A stretch of 64,000 nucleotides of DNA, taken from positions 248,001 to 312,000 of the forward strand of contig CBDDHT010000002.1 in the NCBI GenBank assembly GCA_965228615.1. The letters are read 5' to 3'. The notes under the pieces are model-generated. The model saw nothing but the letters and a program-made list of their open reading frames with translations, ran no database searches and was not told the DNA's origin. Below are positions 16,042-25,099 of this stretch, in pieces. Made by a program: the position numbers and the translations under genes. Position 1 is the stretch's first letter. The number at the start of each line of letters is the position of its first letter. The stretch comes from CBDDHT01 sp965228615 (GTDB taxonomy: Bacteria; Pseudomonadota; Alphaproteobacteria; Rhizobiales; Methyloligellaceae).

Positions 16042-18165
16042 ATGCAGTTGAAAGCCCAACTCACCCATCGCTACCGCGAGATCACAATCGTGGTTTGTGC
16101 GGTACTGGCGCTCGGGGCGCATCTTGCCGTTGGCGCCCGCAGTCTTATCGATGGCTATTGGCTGGATGCCGCCGTCACTGCAAGTGGCGCGCTTGCGAGC
16201 GATCGCGGGTTGGATACGTCCGCCCCGGTCGTCGTCGTCGCTCTTGATCAGCGCAGTCTTGACGATTCCCGATTGCGCAAACTGCCGCGTGCGCTCATGC
16301 AGGCCGAATGGGCCGACCTGATCACCGTTCTGATGGCCGCCGGTGCAAAGTCAGTTGCTTTCGATTTCTTGTTCGAATACTCGCCGCAGAAACTGTTTGC
16401 CGAATGGGACAAGACGGTTCGTCCCAAATGGGACACCAAATTCAAACGCGCGATTTACCGCAACCGTAAAAAGGTTGTTCTTGGTAGCGCATCACCGGCC
16501 GTGCCGAACAGTGCCTATACGCGCCTGCTGCCGCGCAAGCCCGCCGGTGCCACCGGGCAAATGCTCATTCTGCCCGACGTCGACGGTATCGTTCGCCGCG
16601 TCCATCTGCGCTTGGCCAAGAAGGCGGCGCCGGGGACACAGGAGCCAACATCCAGCGATGCGTTGTCATTGGCAGGCGCAGCATTGACACGTGCTGGTGT
16701 TTCCGAATTCCCTGACAATGTTCTTCTAGCGCCAAAGCACCATCTGGAGACCCAACCGACCTACGCAATGATCGACATTCTGACTTGCGGCGAACTGACG
16801 GCGGAAAATCTCGGCGATATTGTGAAAGACCGTGTGGTGTTTGTCGGGAGTGCATTGTCCGGAGAGGACCGTTTGCTTACGAGTGGGCGCTTTCTCGACC
16901 AGGAGGCAATAACCGAAGCCGAACCCCCAACCTGTCCGCCGCGACCATTGGGACCATCGGTTGATTCCGTCTCGTCCGTACCCGGTGTGCATGTCCACGC
17001 TGCGGCGGCAGCTGCCGTGCTGAAGGAGAAAGTCCCCGAACCGATCCCCCGCATGGCGACCGATGTCCTTGCGGTGACAATGTCGGCCATTGGGGCTATT
17101 GCGGCTCTTTGGCTGAGTCCATTGCTTGCGCTTGGCTTGGTCACATTGCTGACTGTCCTCGCATTTGTTGGGACTGTCGCGGCTCTCGGCGCCCAGACCT
17201 GGGTTCCGCTGGGTGCGCCGATGGGGCTCGCATTCGCAGCTGGCGGCCTCGCCTATGGCGTGCGTTTCATTGTCGAAGAGCGTCAGAAACTCCAACTGAA
17301 AGACGCTTTTAGCCGCTATGTCGCGCCCCAGATCGCGGAACGTGTGCTCGAGAATGACGAGTGGTTGAAAGAAGGGGGCGAAGTCCGTGAACTCTCCGTC
17401 TGGATCTCCGACATCGCCGGCTATTCAACGATTACCGAGCAGAAACGGGAGCAACCGAAGGAGATTGTTGCACTCTTGAACCAGATCTTCGGCGTCTCCA
17501 ACGAGACCGTCGAAGAATATGGCGGTTTCGTTACGCAATATGCCGGTGATGCGGTTGTGGCGGTTTTCGGAGCCTTCGAGGAGTTGGAGGGCCATGCCGA
17601 GAAGAGCGTGCTGTGCGCGCTGAAGGCGCAGGAGCGGGTGCGCGATTTGTCGGCACAGTTGCATGAAAAAGGTGCCCCAGAATTTGCGATGCGTTTCGGG
17701 GTTGCGACGGACCGTATGCTTGCAGGCAATGTCGGCGGGATGAAACGGCTGAACTTCACCATCGTTGGTGACGGAATCAATCTGTCGGCGCGCTTGGAGG
17801 GAGCGAACAAGGTCTACGGTACAAAGGTTATGGTCGCAGGGACGACCCGCGCCCTTTGCCCGGAGAACATGCTGTTCCGTCATCTCGATCGATTGCAGGT
17901 CAAGGGCCGCGACGAGGCGTTGGATGTCTATGAGCCCTTAGGACTAAAAGGGGAGGTCTCTGCCGAGATCCTGGAACGCACCGCAGAGTTTGAAGCGACA
18001 TTGCATCGCTACTGGGGCGGTGAATTCGAGGAAGCGGCGAAATCGTTTGAAGCACTAGCCAAGTATGACACTGCGGCAACGCATTTTGCCGATGTTGCAC
18101 GCATTTATGCCAAGGACCCTCCAGGGCCGGATTGGGACGGTGTCAACCGGCTGAAAACGAAGTAG
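16042..18165 (+). CDS. CHASE2-domain adenylate/guanylate cyclase
   Basis: Class III nucleotide cyclase of about 707 residues. An N-terminal helix and a periplasmic CHASE2 sensor domain (about 45-330) lead to three helices (about 340-415), then a short linker and the catalytic domain (about 450-640). The metal-binding Asp residues are in WISDIAGYS and in YAGDAVVAVFG. Start taken as ATG at 16042 with GGAAG upstream; GTG at 16006 is also in frame. It makes cAMP, or less likely cGMP, in response to a periplasmic signal, perhaps through the protein encoded just upstream. It sits between two chemoreceptor genes. Confidence 0.92.
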   Translation: MQLKAQLTHRYREITIVVCAVLALGAHLAVGARSLIDGYWLDAAVTASGALASDRGLDTSAPVVVVALDQRSLDDSRLRKLPRALMQAEWADLITVLMAAGAKSVAFDFLFEYSPQKLFAEWDKTVRPKWDTKFKRAIYRNRKKVVLGSASPAVPNSAYTRLLPRKPAGATGQMLILPDVDGIVRRVHLRLAKKAAPGTQEPTSSDALSLAGAALTRAGVSEFPDNVLLAPKHHLETQPTYAMIDILTCGELTAENLGDIVKDRVVFVGSALSGEDRLLTSGRFLDQEAITEAEPPTCPPRPLGPSVDSVSSVPGVHVHAAAAAAVLKEKVPEPIPRMATDVLAVTMSAIGAIAALWLSPLLALGLVTLLTVLAFVGTVAALGAQTWVPLGAPMGLAFAAGGLAYGVRFIVEERQKLQLKDAFSRYVAPQIAERVLENDEWLKEGGEVRELSVWISDIAGYSTITEQKREQPKEIVALLNQIFGVSNETVEEYGGFVTQYAGDAVVAVFGAFEELEGHAEKSVLCALKAQERVRDLSAQLHEKGAPEFAMRFGVATDRMLAGNVGGMKRLNFTIVGDGINLSARLEGANKVYGTKVMVAGTTRALCPENMLFRHLDRLQVKGRDEALDVYEPLGLKGEVSAEILERTAEFEATLHRYWGGEFEEAAKSFEALAKYDTAATHFADVARIYAKDPPGPDWDGVNRLKTK

Positions 18166-18224
18166 CGCTCACATCGCGAGATCCGAGACGCTATTCGTTC
18201 GTTCAATTTTCAACACTGCGAAAT

Positions 18225-19703
18225 CTAAGCGGCGTTTTTCGAGGTTTCTCTGACATTGCGTGTCGCCGTGTCCACCTCGGACGTTGCTTCGGCGATGTCA
18301 GCGATATTGTTCGTGATCAATGCAACGCCCTCAGCCGCAGTGTGCATGTTTCCGGTAATCTCTGTGGTCACGGCCGACTGCTCCTCGACTGCCCCGGCAA
18401 TCGAGGACGAGATATCGTTGATCTTACCGATGGTCGAAGTGATTGAAGCGATGGCATCGACGGCGCTCTTCGTCGTAGACTGAACACTTGCAATGTGAGC
18501 GCCGATCTGCTCGGTCGCGCTGGCGGTTTGGGTGGCGAGAGATTTGACTTCTGTTGCGACAACCGCAAATCCCTTGCCGGCATCGCCGGCACGAGCGGCT
18601 TCGATGGTGGCGTTCAATGCCAGGAGATTGGTCTGCTCGGCAATGCTCTGAATCAACTCGACAACCTCGCCGATTGTCTGCGCAGACTCCGCAAGGCCTG
18701 TGATGATCTTATTGGTTTGTTCGGCTTCGGTTACAGCTTCCTTCGTGATTGAAAGTGCGTTGTTGACCTGCTGACTGATTTCGCCGACCGATGCTGATAG
18801 TTCCTCCGCACCCGACGCCACTGACTGAACGTTTTCGGTGGTTTCGTGAGCGGCGCTCGCGGCAGTTGTCGCCTGTCCGGCGGCGTTTTCAACGGTTTCG
18901 CTGATCTGTGTTAGTTGTTGGTCAATCTCCCGCTGAGCGGTTGTGCGCCGCTGACGGTCAAGGACCATGCTGGTGATATCACTGGCATATTTGACGACTT
19001 TGAACGGTTTTCCATTCATGTCTGCAATGGGGTTGTAGGTCGCTTGAATCCATATTTCCTTGCCGCCATTGCCAAGACGTTTGTATTCGCCTGATTGGAA
19101 TTCTCCGCCGCCCAAACGTTTCCAGAATTGCTGGTATTCAGGGCTATTGGCTTCGGTCGGTTCGACAAACATCGAATGGTGCTGGCCCACGATCTCGTCG
19201 AGCTTGTAACCCAAAGCCCCAAGGAAGTTCTCGTTCGCCTTGATAATCGTTCCATCGAGATTGAATTCGATAACGGCCTGCGATTTGCCGATGGCCGCAA
19301 GCTGCCCCTCGAAATCGGCATTCTTCAGTTTTTCGCCTGTAATATCTGTAGCGAATTTGACGACCTTTGTTACGTTCCCTTTTGCATCGGTAACAGGATT
19401 GTAGGATGCCTGAATCCATATTTCCTTGTTGCCCTTGCCAAAGCGCTTGTACTCGGCTTGCTGGAATTCGCCTTTGGCGAGATCTTGCCAGAACTGACCG
19501 TATTCAGGCGATTTCGCATAGTCTGGCGCAACGAACATCGAGTGATGCTGCCCTTCGATCTCAGCCAGTGCGTAACCCATTGCACCTAGAAAATTCTCAT
19601 TGGCGGTAACGATCGTTCCGTCTGGTTTGAATTCGATAACGGCCTGAGACCGCATCAAGGATTCCAGTACGTTCGATGAGTCCGATGTGTTGAATGGCCA
19701 CAT
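18225..19703 (-). CDS. Soluble methyl-accepting chemotaxis protein, tandem PAS
   Basis: 492 residues, no membrane helix. Two near-identical PAS domains (about 10-120 and 130-245) share SQAVIEF, DGTI, ANENFLGA-GY, GQHHSMFV and NKEIWIQASYNP-type motifs, the pattern of Aer/BdlA-like redox- or energy-sensing receptors. The MCP hairpin tip QTNLLALNATIEAARAGDAG lies near 370. Start ATG at 19703 is chosen because GGGGGAA lies 7 bp upstream; an earlier in-frame Met at 19748 has no such site. Converges with the cyclase gene, with 59 bp between. Confidence 0.93.
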   Translation of the reverse strand: MWPFNTSDSSNVLESLMRSQAVIEFKPDGTIVTANENFLGAMGYALAEIEGQHHSMFVAPDYAKSPEYGQFWQDLAKGEFQQAEYKRFGKGNKEIWIQASYNPVTDAKGNVTKVVKFATDITGEKLKNADFEGQLAAIGKSQAVIEFNLDGTIIKANENFLGALGYKLDEIVGQHHSMFVEPTEANSPEYQQFWKRLGGGEFQSGEYKRLGNGGKEIWIQATYNPIADMNGKPFKVVKYASDITSMVLDRQRRTTAQREIDQQLTQISETVENAAGQATTAASAAHETTENVQSVASGAEELSASVGEISQQVNNALSITKEAVTEAEQTNKIITGLAESAQTIGEVVELIQSIAEQTNLLALNATIEAARAGDAGKGFAVVATEVKSLATQTASATEQIGAHIASVQSTTKSAVDAIASITSTIGKINDISSSIAGAVEEQSAVTTEITGNMHTAAEGVALITNNIADIAEATSEVDTATRNVRETSKNAA

Positions 19704-19874
19704 AATAAGATTCCCCCTAGGCAAGCGACTTGCCCACTCCCCATCCAAGAAAACTGAAGGATTTTCGAACCAAGGAAGCAGCTACGGTTTCGCATCCAAT
19801 GATCACGAAGGGTAATTAACAGCGAGTAAAGACGTCGGGAATTTAGCTATGTGCCGATATTGTTGCGATGGTGT

Positions 19875-20258
19875 TCATGACGGTAGCGGCAAGAAATTGC
19901 GCGATGCACTTGCTCCGATCAGCAGCGCCGCAAGCGCTAGAAGGACGAGAACGGATGGTCCGTCCACAAATCGATCTGAGAATGGTTGGAGTGTAAAAGG
20001 TGCTATGAGCATCATCAATCCTCCACCAATTACAGCGGCATACCAGGGGATGACCAAGTATGCGAACACGAGTGCCAGAATCCCTGTTACTGAAACAAGG
20101 ATCATCGTGCCCCAAAGAATCGCCGTGCCTAAACGTGTTGAAAGCTGTGGCCCACGCGCCTCGCGGGGAAAATGTCCGCTTGCTGCCATGATATAGGTGC
20201 AGATCAACAAGACGAGGACCATAAACAGTATTAGTTCGGGCCAAGAGGGCAGCGGCAT
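19875..20258 (-). CDS. Small four-helix membrane protein, unknown
   Basis: 127 residues, mostly hydrophobic, with helices near 8-26, 44-68, 72-92 and 102-118. No recognised domain. Start ATG at 20258 with GGAG 7 bp upstream; a GTG immediately before it is also possible. It is divergent from the PanB-like gene and stands alone between chemoreceptor and PanB genes. Function not predictable. Confidence 0.65.
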   Translation of the reverse strand: MPLPSWPELILFMVLVLLICTYIMAASGHFPREARGPQLSTRLGTAILWGTMILVSVTGILALVFAYLVIPWYAAVIGGGLMMLIAPFTLQPFSDRFVDGPSVLVLLALAALLIGASASRNFLPLPS

Positions 20259-20328
20259 CACTGGTCTCCATTCGATAGATAGAATTGCACTCGGCGGGAT
20301 GCTTGCCCCAAAGAATGCAGCTCCCTAA

Positions 20329-20350
20329 CATATGTCATATATATCAGAAA
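20329..20350. promoter_or_regulatory. AT-rich possible GntR operator upstream of panB-like gene
   Basis: The stretch CATATGTCATATATATCAG contains, on the minus strand, the half-site CTGATATAT, which recurs as one arm of the inverted repeat at 26497-26519. It lies 40-60 bp before the PanB-like start, and a GntR/FCD regulator gene sits two genes in. Assignment as its operator is inference from position and shared half-site only. Confidence 0.3.
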
Positions 20351-20386
20351 TAGATTAGGTGGGCCGGTGAGGCCGGGGAAGGGACG

Positions 20387-21256
20387 ATGGCAGAGTTAGA
20401 GCGCAAGAAACGCACGATCACGGAGATCCGTGATTCCAAGCGGACCGGCGAGAAAATGGTCTATATGTCCGTACCGGACTACACGTCTGCGCAATGGGCG
20501 GAGATGGCCGGTGTCGATGTTGCCGTTGTGGGAGACAGTCTGGCCATGATTGCCCACGGCCATTCGAGCACCATTCCGGCAACGATGGAAATGATGGTGA
20601 TGCATGCTCAGGCCGTTCGCCGCGGCGCGCCCGAAACATTCGTGCTCGGCTGCATGCCCTACCAGAGCTACAACACCGTCGACCGGGCATTGTCGAATGC
20701 AACGCGTTTCATGGCCGAAGGCGGATCGGATGCCGTCAAACCGCAGGGCGGGAAGAGCCAGGCCCATATCCTCAAAGCACTCGTCGATGCCGGCATTCCG
20801 ACCGCTTCGCACATTGGCCTGACGCCTCATACCATCGCCATGTTCGGTGGTTTCAAGATTCAAGGGCGTACGGCGGAAGCGGCCATGAAAATCCTGGAGG
20901 ACGCTCTGGCTATTGAGGATGCCGGCTGCTTCATGCTGGAGTTCGAGGCCGTGCCCGGGCGTATTGCGAAAGTTATTTCGGAGCAACTCACCATCCCAAC
21001 CATAGGCATCGGTGCGGGTGTCGGGACCGACGGTCAGATTTTGCTCTGCCATGATCTGCTCGGCGTGTTCACGGATTTCAAGCCGAAATTCACAAAACGA
21101 TTTGCAGCGCTTACCGATGTGGCAGTTGGTGGTATCAAAGACTATGTGCGCGAGGTAAAGGAAGGCACCTTCCCGGCGGACGAGCACACCTATTCGGTTG
21201 GCGACGAAATGTATGATGCGTTTGTATCAATGGTCGAGAAGCGCAGACAGATCTGA
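20387..21256 (+). CDS. panB: Ketopantoate hydroxymethyltransferase (PanB)-like protein with altered metal site
   Basis: 289 residues with clear PanB homology: VVGDSLAMIAHGHSST, HAQAVRRGAP, GLTPHTIAMFGGFKIQGR, IPTIGIGAG and TDGQILLCHDLLG. Two acids known from E. coli PanB are changed. The Mg ligand in ADLPF is Cys here (GCMPY), and the Glu of VKIEGG is Gln (VKPQGG). The Asp of GDS and the catalytic Glu of LExxxVP remain. No panC or panD is nearby, and a GntR regulator follows by 15 bp. It may catalyse another reaction of the PEP-mutase/isocitrate-lyase superfamily. Residue roles are recalled from the E. coli structure. Confidence 0.82.
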   Translation: MAELERKKRTITEIRDSKRTGEKMVYMSVPDYTSAQWAEMAGVDVAVVGDSLAMIAHGHSSTIPATMEMMVMHAQAVRRGAPETFVLGCMPYQSYNTVDRALSNATRFMAEGGSDAVKPQGGKSQAHILKALVDAGIPTASHIGLTPHTIAMFGGFKIQGRTAEAAMKILEDALAIEDAGCFMLEFEAVPGRIAKVISEQLTIPTIGIGAGVGTDGQILLCHDLLGVFTDFKPKFTKRFAALTDVAVGGIKDYVREVKEGTFPADEHTYSVGDEMYDAFVSMVEKRRQI

Positions 21257-21271
21257 CCCGGAGACAGCGCG

Positions 21272-21964
21272 ATGGCGGACGCAAATGTGAAGCTCGATGA
21301 AGCCGCGAGTATGATGCCGGAGAAGCCTGAAACGCTTACCGAACAAGCCTATCATCAGCTTGAGGAGCTCATTGTTACGCTGCAATTGCCGCCCGGCGAG
21401 ATTCTCTCGGAGACATCGCTTGCCCAGCGTTTGAACATTGGCCGCACGCCGATCAGGGAAGCGCTGCAGCGGCTGGCCCGTGAGGGGTTGGTCGTGATCC
21501 TGCCCCGCAAGGGGATCTTGGTTTCGGATACCAATCCCCGCCGCCAACTTCTTGTCCTGGAAGTGCGGCGCGAACTCGAAAGGCTCTTGTCCCGAACGGG
21601 AGCTCAGCGGCGTACGCCCGCGCAGGTTCAGAAGTTTCTGGTCATCGCAGAAGGTATGGACGCGGCTGCGGAAAGTAATGACGACATTGCTTTCATGCGT
21701 CTGGACAGGGATTTGAACCGGCTGATCTCGGAAGCGGCACAGAATGAGTATGCGAGCCGCGCGATCGGATTCCTTCAGGGATTGTCGCGGCGATATTGGT
21801 ACTCGCACTACAAGGAGGCGGCCGACTTGCCTTATTGCGCGCGCCTTCACGCCGAACAGGCACGCGCGATCGCAGATGGTGACGCCGATCGAGCGGCAGA
21901 GGCATGCGACAAGCTTCTCGATTATGTCGCAAGCTTCACGCGAGCAACCATAGAGGCCGTTTAA
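21272..21964 (+). CDS. GntR family transcriptional regulator, FCD type
   Basis: 230 residues. The winged-helix domain (about 20-90) shows EQAYHQLEELIVT, GEILSETSLAQRLNIGRTPI and REALQRLAREGLV. A C-terminal FCD-type ligand domain (about 95-220) has DRDLNRLISEAA and the final HAEQARAIADGD. Such regulators bind small organic acids and usually control adjacent genes. It is cotranscribed with the PanB-like gene (15-bp gap), which is therefore the likely target. AT-rich candidate operators are noted at 20329 and 26497. Confidence 0.92.
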   Translation: MADANVKLDEAASMMPEKPETLTEQAYHQLEELIVTLQLPPGEILSETSLAQRLNIGRTPIREALQRLAREGLVVILPRKGILVSDTNPRRQLLVLEVRRELERLLSRTGAQRRTPAQVQKFLVIAEGMDAAAESNDDIAFMRLDRDLNRLISEAAQNEYASRAIGFLQGLSRRYWYSHYKEAADLPYCARLHAEQARAIADGDADRAAEACDKLLDYVASFTRATIEAV

Positions 21965-21978
21965 GAAAGGCATCTTGA

Positions 21979-22818
21979 ATGGACAGGCGACAATCAGGGT
22001 ATCTGTTGAACCTGATTCTTGCTGTCCTGTTGGTCGTTATCTCCAGACAACCGGCAGCCGGCGAAACCGAAGTCGACTTAGAGCTGGTTCTGGCAGTCGA
22101 CATCTCGCTCTCAATGGAAGCGGACGAGCAGCGCCTGCAGCGCGATGGCTATATCGCTGCGTTCCGTGATCCGGCCGTGATCAAAGCAATCCGATCCGGC
22201 TTGCTCGGGCGCATCGCCGTGACCTATGTGGAGTGGGCTGGCGAGGCGATCCAATCCATCATTGTGCCCTGGCAGATCATTTCCAGCGCCGAAGAGTCTC
22301 ATGCTTTCGCCGACCGGCTTGCGAAGCCCCCCATTCGCCGGGCGCGCATGACATCGATCTCGGCGGCAATGATGTTCGGTGCCGCGCTTTTCGATGGAAA
22401 CGGCATCACCGGCCTGAAACGGGTAATCGATGTTTCCGGCGATGGTCCGAATAATATCGGGCCACATGTTGAAACTGCACGCGACGCGTTGGTGCGTCGT
22501 GGCATCATCGTCAATGGACTGGCGCTGATCCTCAAAGCCCCCGACGCCTATTATGGCTACTTCGAGATCCCGGAATTGGACCGGTACTATCGAGACTGCG
22601 TCATCGGCGGGCCGTCATCCTTTGCCTTGGCCGTTCGCAAGACATCCGAAATCGCCCAGGCAATCCGTCAAAAGCTCCTTTTGGAGATATCGAACTTGCC
22701 GCAGCATGCTCGGGATCACCTGCGTCCCGCACAATATGTGCTGGAGGGCCAGTCTTATGACTGCCTGATCGGCGAGAAACTCTGGCAGAATTTCCTCATG
22801 GACGGGTTCAACGAGTAA
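21979..22818 (+). CDS. DUF1194 von Willebrand-like secreted protein
   Basis: 279 residues with a signal peptide (about 1-27). The mature protein has the VWA-type metal site DISLSM (DxSxS) near residue 43 and the DUF1194 features YVEWAG, IDVSGDGPNN and GLALI. Probably periplasmic or membrane-attached, binding a divalent cation and a partner protein. Starts 14 bp after the GntR gene, so probably read through from it, but no functional link is obvious. Family function unknown. Confidence 0.88.
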   Translation: MDRRQSGYLLNLILAVLLVVISRQPAAGETEVDLELVLAVDISLSMEADEQRLQRDGYIAAFRDPAVIKAIRSGLLGRIAVTYVEWAGEAIQSIIVPWQIISSAEESHAFADRLAKPPIRRARMTSISAAMMFGAALFDGNGITGLKRVIDVSGDGPNNIGPHVETARDALVRRGIIVNGLALILKAPDAYYGYFEIPELDRYYRDCVIGGPSSFALAVRKTSEIAQAIRQKLLLEISNLPQHARDHLRPAQYVLEGQSYDCLIGEKLWQNFLMDGFNE

Positions 22819-22961
22819 GCGCGATCGCGCTTTCCCGTGCCCGGATCGGGTAAGCGTCATTTGCATGCTTTACTTGGTTTACGAAGGCCATTAACATACC
22901 GGTGATATATCAAGGATTTAGAGTTTCTGTCTGCGGTTCCATCCATGAAAATTCGCATTCC

Positions 22962-23273
22962 ATGAAAACATATGTCGGACAACGAACGATGGATGGACTC
23001 GTCGTGACAGTTGATGGCTCGCCGCTCGACGATGGAACGACCATCCACGAATATACCAGCTTCGGCTTTGAGTGGTCGTATGAGGGAGCTTCGCCGCAAC
23101 AATTGGCACTTGCCATCCTTGTCGATTTTCTCAGTGATGGCGGCCGGGCAATTCAACTCAGCGATGCCTTTATGAAAGACGTGATTGCAAATCTGGACAA
23201 TGATTGGACATTGACCGGCGAAGAGATTGAAGTAGCTCTTGCGAGACTGGAGAGCAGTGTAGGGTCAGCCTGA
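22962..23273 (+). CDS. Small DUF6166-like protein
   Basis: 103 residues: YVGQRTMDGLVVTVDG near the N-terminus, FEWSYEGASPQQLALAILVD in the middle, and DWTLTGEEIEVALARL at the end. The order matches my memory of the DUF6166 family, whose role is unknown. Start is ATG at 22962; the open frame reaches back to 22902 but that part includes the palindrome TGATATATCA at 22903-22912, better read as promoter. Soluble, acidic, stands alone. Confidence 0.72.
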   Translation: MKTYVGQRTMDGLVVTVDGSPLDDGTTIHEYTSFGFEWSYEGASPQQLALAILVDFLSDGGRAIQLSDAFMKDVIANLDNDWTLTGEEIEVALARLESSVGSA

Positions 23274-23275
23274 AA

Positions 23276-23287
23276 CGAGAATTCTCG
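23276..23287. promoter_or_regulatory. 12-bp palindrome upstream of TRAP genes
   Basis: CGAGAATTCTCG is a perfect palindrome starting 2 bp after the preceding stop codon and ending 56 bp before the TRAP binding-protein start. It could be an operator for the transporter operon. Only position and symmetry support this. Confidence 0.25.
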
Positions 23288-23343
23288 CGAGCGGCCGTTT
23301 GGCCCAAACCTTTTAAAAACGTTCAATAACTAGGGAGAGGTAA

Positions 23344-24390
23344 ATGAGCAAAGTACATCGTCTAGGTGCTGCTATGGGATTGGCCGTTGCCATGATGGCA
23401 GCGCCGGCTCTGGCCGCTGAGCATAACTGGAAGATGCCGACGGATTGGGGTGGCGGACCGCTGCAGGAAATCGGAGCGAAGGCATTTGCCAGTAACGTCG
23501 CGGAACTCACTGAAGGGCGGGTCAAAATTCAGGTCTTCCCATCCGGAACACTGGCCAAAGGATTGAAATCCCGTCAGGCCGTGGTCAAGGGCGTTACCGA
23601 AGCAGCACATAGCTGGATGGGTTACGACTGGGGTATCGATAAAACGACCGTTCTCTTTGGAGGATTCGCGGGCTCCATGGATACGGAGCGCATGTTGCAC
23701 TGGCTCTATGAAGGTGGCGGGCTAGAGATGTGGCGCGAATATGCCTTGGAGAAATTTGGCGTTATCTCGTTCCCATGCTTTGCACGTACGGCCGAAGCAT
23801 TCCTTCATTCGCGCAAAGCTGTTCGCACGCTTGACGATCTCAAAGGGCTCAAGTTCCGCACGGCGGGTGCCTGGCTTGCGATCTCAAAGGGACTTGGTGC
23901 AGCGCCGGTGACCATGCCGGGTGGCGAGGTGTTTCAGTCGCTAGAGCGTGGCACGATCGACGCCACTGAATGGGGCACGCTCTACGAGAATATTTCGGCC
24001 GGTTTCCACAAGATCGCGAAATACGTGATCATCCCCGGAATCCATCAGCCCACAGCACCGTTCGAAGTGGTGATCGGCAAGAAGGCTTGGGACAAACTTT
24101 CCGACCGCGACAAAAAGATGGTCGAGCTGGCAGCAAAGAAGGTCACCATCGAAAGCTGGATGAAAATTGGCCACGAAGATGCCAAGGCTCTTGCCTTCTA
24201 CAAGAAGCAGGGCAACGAGATCATCGAACTTGATCCGGCCGTCCAACGCCAGGCAAAGAAGCTTGCCGTCGATTGGGCCAACGAGCAGGCGAAAGGCAAT
24301 GCCTGGTTCAAGAAGGTCTGGGATCACCAGCAGGCATACGAAAAGCTCTGGGAAGATGCTGCAAGCTACCGGAACGTGAAGTACAAATAA
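23344..24390 (+). CDS. dctP: TRAP transporter substrate-binding protein (DctP family)
   Basis: 348 residues with a signal peptide ending near LAAEH (residue 25). Family marks: EIGAKAFASNVAELTEGRVKI-type N-terminal region (quoted in part), GLKFRTAGAW (near 177) with the Arg that normally contacts the ligand carboxylate, and DATEWGTLYE (about 209). The Trp/Asp-Ala motif resembles TAXI/DctP members for 2-oxo or aromatic acids, but the ligand is not predictable. It captures substrate in the periplasm for the DctQM permease encoded after a terminator. RBS GGGAGAGG precedes the start. Confidence 0.92.
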   Translation: MSKVHRLGAAMGLAVAMMAAPALAAEHNWKMPTDWGGGPLQEIGAKAFASNVAELTEGRVKIQVFPSGTLAKGLKSRQAVVKGVTEAAHSWMGYDWGIDKTTVLFGGFAGSMDTERMLHWLYEGGGLEMWREYALEKFGVISFPCFARTAEAFLHSRKAVRTLDDLKGLKFRTAGAWLAISKGLGAAPVTMPGGEVFQSLERGTIDATEWGTLYENISAGFHKIAKYVIIPGIHQPTAPFEVVIGKKAWDKLSDRDKKMVELAAKKVTIESWMKIGHEDAKALAFYKKQGNEIIELDPAVQRQAKKLAVDWANEQAKGNAWFKKVWDHQQAYEKLWEDAASYRNVKYK

Positions 24391-24401
24391 TCTCGAAACT
24401 T

Positions 24402-24435
24402 AGAGGGGGGCGGCCACGGGTCGCCCCTCTTTTTT
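24402..24435 (+). terminator. Terminator between dctP and dctQ
   Basis: G-rich arm AGAGGGGGGCG pairs with CGCCCCTCT (two extra G bulge) and is followed by six or more T. It stands 12 bp after the binding-protein stop. Such partial terminators commonly leave the binding protein expressed above the membrane subunits. Confidence 0.8.
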
Positions 24436-24458
24436 GTGCCACACCATTCTTCATGCAT

Positions 24459-24516
24459 TAGGTCGTGAACGCATAAATGGCATTCGCTTCTGTGCCATCT
24501 GTGAGTTGATGTCCTA
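24459..24516. mobile_element. Short degenerate inverted-repeat element (copy 2)
   Basis: 58 bp flanked by TA. The left arm, TAGGTCGTGAACGCATAAAT, differs from the end of the 9375 element at two positions in 20. The right arm, read in reverse, begins TAGGACATCAACTCACA and pairs imperfectly with the left. It lies between the dctP terminator and dctQ. Probably an internally deleted, decayed relative of the 9375 element. Confidence 0.55.
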
Positions 24517-24562
24517 AGGTGAATATCTGGGCGGCAAGAGTCTTGCCGGAGGGGGAATTGCC

Positions 24563-25099
24563 ATGGATCGAATTGTGCGTGGAATCGAGTGGGTCTCGGA
24601 TTCAAGTGGACTGCTCGTTGCCTGGCTCGTCTTTCCGCTGATCATCGCTTCCGTATTCGAGGTGTTCTCGCGTTACGTACTGGGGCAGCCGACCATCTGG
24701 GCATTTGAACTCGGCTACATGGCCATGGGCGTTCATGGACTTATGGGTGCGGCATACACGCTGAGGATGAAGTCCCATATACGCATCGACGTGCTGTACG
24801 TGCACTTGCCCGAAAAGGTGAAAGCGCTGATCGATGTCGTGGGCTTTGTGTTCATCTTCCTGCCCGTCGTGACATGGCTCTGCTGGGGACTGTGGGAATA
24901 CTGGGTGGAGGCATACACGCTCGGAGAGGAATCAGGTCAGTCGGCCTGGAACCCGGTTATCTGGCCGTTCCGTCTTGCATTCTTCCTTGGCTTTGCTTTG
25001 TTGTGGCTGCAGGGGGTGGCTGAGCTGATCAAGGCCGCACGTTTCCTCACAGGGCAAACGGACGAGTGGGAGGCCGGCGGCGGCCTGGAGAACCAGTGA
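24563..25099 (+). CDS. dctQ: TRAP transporter small permease (DctQ family)
   Basis: 178 residues with four hydrophobic helices (about 18-38, 50-72, 92-112, 132-155), the usual DctQ plan. Typical pieces are FEVFSRYVLGQPTIWAFEL and the RIDVLY segment after helix 2. Works with DctM as the sodium-driven membrane unit. The stop TGA overlaps the start ATG of dctM (TGATG), giving translational coupling. Confidence 0.9.
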   Translation: MDRIVRGIEWVSDSSGLLVAWLVFPLIIASVFEVFSRYVLGQPTIWAFELGYMAMGVHGLMGAAYTLRMKSHIRIDVLYVHLPEKVKALIDVVGFVFIFLPVVTWLCWGLWEYWVEAYTLGEESGQSAWNPVIWPFRLAFFLGFALLWLQGVAELIKAARFLTGQTDEWEAGGGLENQ

